From Micropruina sp. (lineage in GTDB: Bacteria > Actinomycetota > Actinomycetes > Propionibacteriales > Propionibacteriaceae), in assembly GCA_016711105.1 (NCBI GenBank), contig JADJTO010000036.1, positions 1-11,774 of the forward strand: a stretch of 11,774 nucleotides of DNA, read 5' to 3'. The translations under genes were made by a program, and so were the position numbers. Positions 7,292-11,774 of the stretch are shown here, piece by piece (position 1 is the stretch's first letter; the number at the start of each line of letters is the position of its first letter). The notes under the pieces were generated by a model. It was given only the letters and a program-made list of their open reading frames with translations. It was not told where the DNA came from and made no database searches.

Positions 7292-8262
7292 ATGCCAGGC
7301 AACAGTCAACGCAAGGGCGCCGTGCGCAAGAAGGGCAAGACGACCCCGGCTGGTTCCGGCGGCCGGGTGCGCCGGGGTCTTGAGGGCAAGGGACCGACCC
7401 CGAAGGCCGAGGATCGCCCGTACCACAGTGCCTATCGCGACCGCAGACCCGATGCGCCGGGCAGGTCGCCCGACAAGCAGCGCGGTGCCCGCAAGCCCCT
7501 TCCACAGCGCGAGGCCTGACCGCCACCGCCATGACTGGGTGATCGACGCAACGCCGTCCTTGAAGCCCTGCAGGCCGGCTTGCCGGTGCGACGGGCCTTC
7601 GTGGCCGAGGGCGCCGAGCGTGACTCGCGGCTGCGCGACGTGCTCGCGTTCGCCGCCGACCACGGCATCCCGCTGCTGGCAGCCACCCGCGGGGAACTGG
7701 ATCGCCTCACCGGCGGTGGAGTGCACCAGGGAGTGGCAGTGCAGCTGCCGGAGTTCACCTACGCCGACGCCGAGGACGTGCTCGCCGACGCCATCCAGGC
7801 TGACCCCGCAGGGCTGGTCGTCGCGTTGGATTCGATCACCGACCCCCGGAACCTGGGGGCCATCGTGCGCAGCGCAGCGGCGTTCGGGGCCCAAGGCGTG
7901 ATCATCCCCGAGCGACGCTCGGCCCAGATGACCGCGGCGGCGTGGAAGACGTCGGCCGGGGCGGCTGCCCGCGTGCCGGTCGCCCGCGTGACCAACCTGA
8001 ATCGCACGCTGAAGAGCTACGCCGCCGCCGGGTTCACCGTGGTCGGGCTGGCCGGGGAGGCGACCGAGGATGTCAGTGGCTTCCCGGGGATCGACGGGCC
8101 GGTGCTGCTGGTCGTCGGCTCCGAAGGTGAAGGCCTGAGCCGGCTGGTCCGTGAGAACTGCGACGTGCTGGCGTCTATCCCGATCGACTCCGCCGTGGAG
8201 TCGCTCAACGCCTCGGTCGCCGCGGCCATCGCGCTTTACGAGGTCAGCCGCTCCGCGCCTGA
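7292..8262 (+). CDS. rlmB: 23S rRNA (guanosine-2251-2'-O)-methyltransferase RlmB, TrmH/SpoU family (frameshifted)
   Basis: SPOUT methyltransferase acting on 23S rRNA with S-adenosylmethionine. Start ATG 7292 (MPGNSQRKGA) lies four bases after GAGGA, which overlaps the cysS stop; ATG 7289 is too close to that site. The basic N-terminal tail (GSGGRVRRGLEGKGPTPKAE) is typical of Actinobacteria. The frame breaks near 7515-7545, where DWVI then RNAVLEALQAGLPVRRAF can be pieced together. The rest is clean: ELDRLTGGGVHQG (rRNA-binding domain), then SPOUT motif 1 LDSITDPRNLGAIVRSAAAF, motif 2 LLVVGSEGEGLSRLV and motif 3 SIPIDSAVESLNASVAAAIA. The likely end is TGA 8260-8262 after a one-base slip; without it the frame runs on into the convergent gene. 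The span, about 324 residues, is normal. The cysS-rlmB pairing is common in Actinobacteria. Confidence 0.92.
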
Positions 8263-8272
8263 CCTTTCCCGA

Positions 8273-8290
8273 GCATCCGCACGCGGATGC
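8273..8290. terminator. Hairpin between convergent rlmB and dehydrogenase genes
   Basis: GCATCCG-CACG-CGGATGC is a perfect seven-pair stem with a four-base loop, eleven bases after the presumed rlmB stop and twenty bases past the end of the convergent dehydrogenase gene. No strong T-run follows on the plus side. Its position between two converging genes supports a bidirectional terminator. Confidence 0.65.
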
Positions 8291-8309
8291 GACACGACGA
8301 GGCGCGAAG

Positions 8310-9970
8310 TCAGCCGGCGGTGCGCAGCAGCGCAGCCTCGGCGGCCGGGCCCCAGCGTCCCTCCACCATGGCGGCGGAAACTCTGGGAGCTGCCCGGCCA
8401 GGTCGGCGAGCCGCACCATGCCGAGGTCGTGCAGCACCGGGTAGACCATGATTCCTGCCTGGAAGAGGTCCGGTTGTTCACCGCAGCGATGGCGTCGGCG
8501 ACCCCGGCCATGCCGGAAACCGCATCCAGAGAGACGTTGGTGTCCAGCGTCCCGGCCTCGACCTTGGCGAGCACGGCCACCATGTCCTGAATCCGCGAGC
8601 CTGACGTCCCCACCAGGTAGATCCCCTCGTCACGATCGCATCCATGTCGACGGTGGCCATCGTTCCAACAGGAGAAGCCGGCGAAGGCGTGGACAATCGC
8701 GTCATTACTGGCCAGCTCCACCGCCTGGGTGACCAGTGCGGGCGCAGGCACCATGACCGCCACATAGCTGTAGCCCGGCAGCAGCGGCTCGCTTTGTGAG
8801 TTGCGGAAGGTCGCCGGCACGCCGTTCGCCACGGCTACCGGCGCCACGACGGCTGCCAGATGGGCGAGCCGGGCGTCGTCCACGTCAACGGCGTCCATCG
8901 ATGCCTGGACGCCAGCGCTGACCGCGGTACGGATGGTGGCGCATCAGCCTCATCGGACCGGCGGCCCTCACGATCGCCACCTTCCTCGCCGGGACGCAGT
9001 TCGCACCGCGACGGGATCCGGTCGTAGCCGGCGGCCGCCGATGCGCCGGGATCGCCGGTGTACCGGATCAGGTCGTAGTGCACCCGTCCGACGTCGACCG
9101 GCACCCCACGACCGATGGTGCCCCCGGCGAGCACGATGTCGAGGACACCGAGCGGGGCCAGCAGCGGCCCCAACTGCTCGATCACGTCGGCGTCGTGCCC
9201 CACATAGACGATGCCGTCGAAGCTCTGACCCCGCCACTTCGGCCAGCCCCGACACCGACCGCGCGTCCCGGCCCACCTCGTCGGGGAGGCATCACCGATC
9301 ACCGTCACCCCCCTGCGCCGAGGCGGCCCGCAGTTCGGCGATGCCCTCAAGAGACTGGCCGGGATCCACCACCACCAGCAGCCGACCACCAGCCTTGAGA
9401 GTGCGTCGCTCGCCCCAGGCGTAGGCCGCCTCGACGCACGACCACGGTTCGATCAGTGCCACGGCCGAGCTTCGTCGGGGTATCGCTCACCGGGATCAGG
9501 AATCGCGCACCGGTCGCCGGATCCATGATCACCCGCTCGTCGAGCACCACATACTCCTGCAACGCACCCTCGAAGTTGTAGCCGAAGGCGGCTTTTGAAC
9601 TGGCGGTGGGCAGGTGGTGGTAGTCGGTCTCACCAGCACCCGCTCCCCCACCCGGTGATGCTTCACCGGAACCGACTGCCACGATCCGTCCCACCGGCTC
9701 GTGACCGGGCACGATCGACGCGCACCCGGCTGGTAGCTCGATCCGGCCAACACCTCGGTGGACAGCTCCCGACAGCACCTCGCTCTGCGTGGATGCTGGT
9801 CGAACGCGTGTAGCAACTTGGTGTCGGAGAAGCAGATACCGACAGCTTCGGTCCTCAGCAGCAGCCGATGCGGCCCGAGCTCGTACATGGCCTTGGCTGG
9901 GTTGGTCAGACCATTTCCGTCAGCGCCCACGAACCGGATCGCGTGCGGCGGCCGGGAATCCTGGGTTCAC
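8310..9970 (-). CDS. Zinc-type alcohol/polyol dehydrogenase (MDR superfamily) with two apparent Rossmann units (frameshifted)
   Basis: Starts at GTG 9970, five bases after AAGGAG, and ends at TGA 8312-8310, about 550 residues. The N-terminal catalytic half shows EAVGICFSDTKLLHAFD (zinc Cys), IVPGHEPVGRIVAVGS (GHE motif), GERVLV and GYNFEGALQEYVVLDERVI. The four-cysteine structural zinc loop is absent. ALIEPWSCVEAAYAWG supplies the glutamate-proline seen in sorbitol-dehydrogenase-like enzymes. A first nucleotide-domain-like part follows (GGRLLVVVDPG, FDGIVYVGHDADVIEQLG, VHYDLIRYTGD), then a second (GEKVAIV-x-AAGPM, DVDDARLAHLAAVVAPVA). The C-terminus (IYLVGTSGSRIQDMV, GTLDTNVSLDAVSGMAG, IMVYPVLHDLGMVRLADLAG) resembles L-sorbose-1-phosphate reductase-like proteins. 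Frame slips occur near 9940, 9740-9800, 9650, 9470, 9320, 9270, 8990, 8940, 8670 and 8480. The substrate is probably a sugar alcohol or sugar phosphate, given the neighbour, but cannot be fixed. Confidence 0.8.
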
Positions 9971-9992
9971 GGTGACTCCTTCATCGCTGGGC

Positions 9993-11729
9993 TCAGTTGA
10001 GCACGTTCTGCGCTGGTCACCGGGACGGCCTGTCCGGGCCTTTACAGTCCTGGTCAACGAGGTAATAGATCGCTTTGGCCAGGTCGGCGGGAAACAGCCA
10101 CGCCGCATCGGCACCTGGCCCTCGTGGTTTGCCGCACGTCGTCCACGGATCACCGCACCCGCACTTTCCCGGCCCGCAGGTACTGGACGAACAGCCCTCG
10201 CTCCGGATCCATCCACAACGGCCGTCGAGGTAGTTGCCCGCAGACCGCGTTCACCTTGATGCCGCACTCCACCAGCTCCAGCGCGAAGGGACTGGGTGAG
10301 CCTGATGCCGGGCCGGAACTCCGAGCCGGCAGCGCTGGCCTCGACCCCGACACGCCCAACCCGGACTCGGAGTTGATCTCGATGATGTCGAACCACTCGG
10401 TGGGACGGACGGCGTGCTGCGCGGCCATCACAGGTGCCACGGCACGGACCCCCAGGAAGTACCCGCGGTAGTTCACGTTGGTGACCAGGTCGAAGTCGCT
10501 CACCGGCTGGCTGAAGATCGAACCCGCCCGCAACACTCCGGCGTTGGAGACGAAGACGTCCACGCCGCCGAAAACGGCCACGGCCTCGGCGACCGCGGCC
10601 AGCGCCGAGCCCTCGTCCGAGACGTCCATCCGGATCGCCACGGCCCGACCGGCTCCATACTCGGCGCACATCGCGTCGGCGTTCGCTTGGGCCCCGTCGA
10701 GGTTCAGGTCGGCCAGGATCAGCTGGGCACCCTCAGTGATCAACGCCTGAGCGATGCCGAGGCCAAAGCCTTGGGCCGCCCCGGTGATCATCACCACCTT
10801 TCCGGTCAGGCGACCCGACACCTTGCTGCTCGCAACTGACTGGCGGTAACTCTCGGCCTCCCAGTTCTCGATGAACCCGCGCTCGGCCACGTTCCCAGGA
10901 AGCGAACGGTGCCGATCCGGTTGGCGTCCAGACCACCAACGCGTCGGTGAACGGAGCAGGGCCAACCGTGCCGCCGCCAGATTCGGCCCCGGCGCCGAGG
11001 ACCACAAGGCCGGGAACCACGGTGATGATCGGGTTCTTGCCATGCCTGTATCGGTGGGCGGCGACCGCAGCCGCGAGTTCGGCCGCCAGGTCACCGCCAG
11101 GAGTCGGGGTGAAGACCAACGGGAACGAGCCGGCATGAGACGATCTTGAACGGGGATCAGAGGTCCCTCGTTGAGCAGCGCGGCCCCGGCGGGTGACGCG
11201 GTGACCCAGCGCACCAGATCGCTGGAGTCGGAGGTGACCACGGCGAGGCGGTCCGGACTTCCGAGGAGGCCCCGCAGGGTGGGGGCGGCCACGTTGACGA
11301 GCGCGGTCAGCGCCACCTGGTCGACGGGCGGGGCGGCGGGTGCCGCGGTGGCGTCGATGGCAGCCGTGATGGTGGCGGTCAGCCACTACACCAGGGAGTC
11401 GGGGACGAGGGCGTGAACAGATTCCACGCTGGGCCGCCGACCACCGGGGTCGTCGATCCGCGGCGGCCGCGGCCGCCTGAACCGGGTCGCCTCGACTCCC
11501 TCCCCACCGGCAAGGGCGTCCCGCAGCACGTCGATGCGTAATGGCACCAGGTCGGCCACGGCCAGCGTGGCCAGCGGCAACCCGCCGGGCTTGATGTACA
11601 GCACACCGTCGACCGGACCGAGGCATTACCGCCGCCCGCCCGCGAATACCCGGGTTGGCTGGGAAACGGTGGCGACCTGATCAGCTCATCAGCGAGCCGT
11701 CCCTGCGCCACTGGGTTCGCCACGGTCAT
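9993..11729 (-). pseudogene. Class II aldolase/short-chain dehydrogenase fusion (RhaD-SDR type), internal deletion and frameshifts
   Basis: Starts at ATG 11729 after GGGAGA and ends at TGA 9995-9993. The N-terminal half is class II aldolase-like: YSRAGGGNASV, GVLYIKPGGLPLATL (both families' substrate loop), then PSVESVHALVPDSLV. Here the metal-binding histidines should follow, but a TAG and WLTATITAAIDAT come next. Later aldolase-side segments are SFPLVFTPTPGGDLAAELAA, YRHGKNPIITVVPGLVVLG and RGFIENWEAESYRQSVASSK. The C-terminal SDR has GKVVMITGAAQGFGLGIAQA, LADLN, MDVSDE, VFVSNAGVL, VNYRGYFLGVR, INSESG and RGLFVQYLRAGKV. It ends AKAIYYLVDQD, GQAVPVTSAQNVLN. The span is about 579 codons against roughly 680 usual. 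Relatives include rhamnulose-1-phosphate aldolase/lactaldehyde dehydrogenase fusions, with an SDR close to sorbitol-6-phosphate dehydrogenase. The dehydrogenase gene starts 22 bases downstream, indicating an operon. Confidence 0.8.
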
Positions 11730-11774
11730 TGTCTGTCTCCCTGCAGTCTCCTGGCCTGGGACGGCGATCATCGC

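Noticed and set aside
7187..8449. 420-residue minus-strand ORF
   Set aside because: Most of it is antisense to rlmB and a high-GC shadow. Only its first residues (MVYPVLHDLGMVRLADLAGQ) are real, being the C-terminus of the dehydrogenase gene.
1..11774. CRISPR array, insertion sequence, phage or toxin-antitoxin module
   Set aside because: No spaced direct repeats, transposase or integrase motifs, or paired small ORFs with such features were seen on either strand.

Overview
The window is high-GC DNA (about two thirds G+C by eye) with strong third-position G/C bias. It encodes families typical of Actinobacteria: a DUF3263 protein, an MsiK/UgpC-type sugar ABC ATPase, a DUF4032 protein, CysS, and an RlmB with the long basic actinobacterial N-terminus. 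The mix would suit the Propionibacteriales or a relative, but that placement is an inference from remembered family resemblance, not a search.

Layout. 1-365 (+): tail of a hypothetical protein with an HExxH-like motif. 382-669 (-): DUF3263 protein. 800-1977 (+): manA, overlapped by four bases by a small P-loop kinase-like gene (1974-2568). 2576-2651 (+): tRNA-Thr(TGT). 2658-3323 (-): DedA/VTT-type membrane protein. 3324-3586: divergent intergenic region with hairpins and a perfect 12-bp palindrome. 3587-4672 (+): sugar ABC ATPase, followed by a long hairpin (4680-4725). 4828-6103 (+): DUF4032 kinase-like protein. 6103-6297 (+): possible small ORF. 6308-7284 (+): cysS. 7292-8262 (+): rlmB, then a hairpin (8273-8290) shared with a convergent minus-strand pair. 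That pair is a long zinc-type dehydrogenase (9970 to 8310) preceded by a class II aldolase/short-chain dehydrogenase fusion (11729 to 9993). It looks like a two-gene operon for a sugar alcohol or deoxy-sugar.

The most striking property is damage. Nearly every gene longer than about 300 bp can be read only by switching frame one to several times, including housekeeping genes (cysS, rlmB, manA). Many breaks look like single-base losses, some in short homopolymers. Two genes also appear to lack large internal blocks: cysS loses the KMSKS loop and what follows (about 140 residues), and the aldolase domain loses its metal-site region (about 100 residues). Damage spread evenly over essential and accessory genes fits an error-rich assembly better than true decay, so coordinates of broken genes below are reconstructed spans. 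DUF3263, DedA, the tRNA and the core of the ABC ATPase read cleanly.

I found no CRISPR array, insertion sequence, phage gene or defence island, and nothing that convincingly looks like an undescribed system. The best candidates for a second look are the dehydrogenase with two apparent Rossmann units in tandem, its aldolase/SDR partner, and the palindrome upstream of the sugar ABC ATPase.
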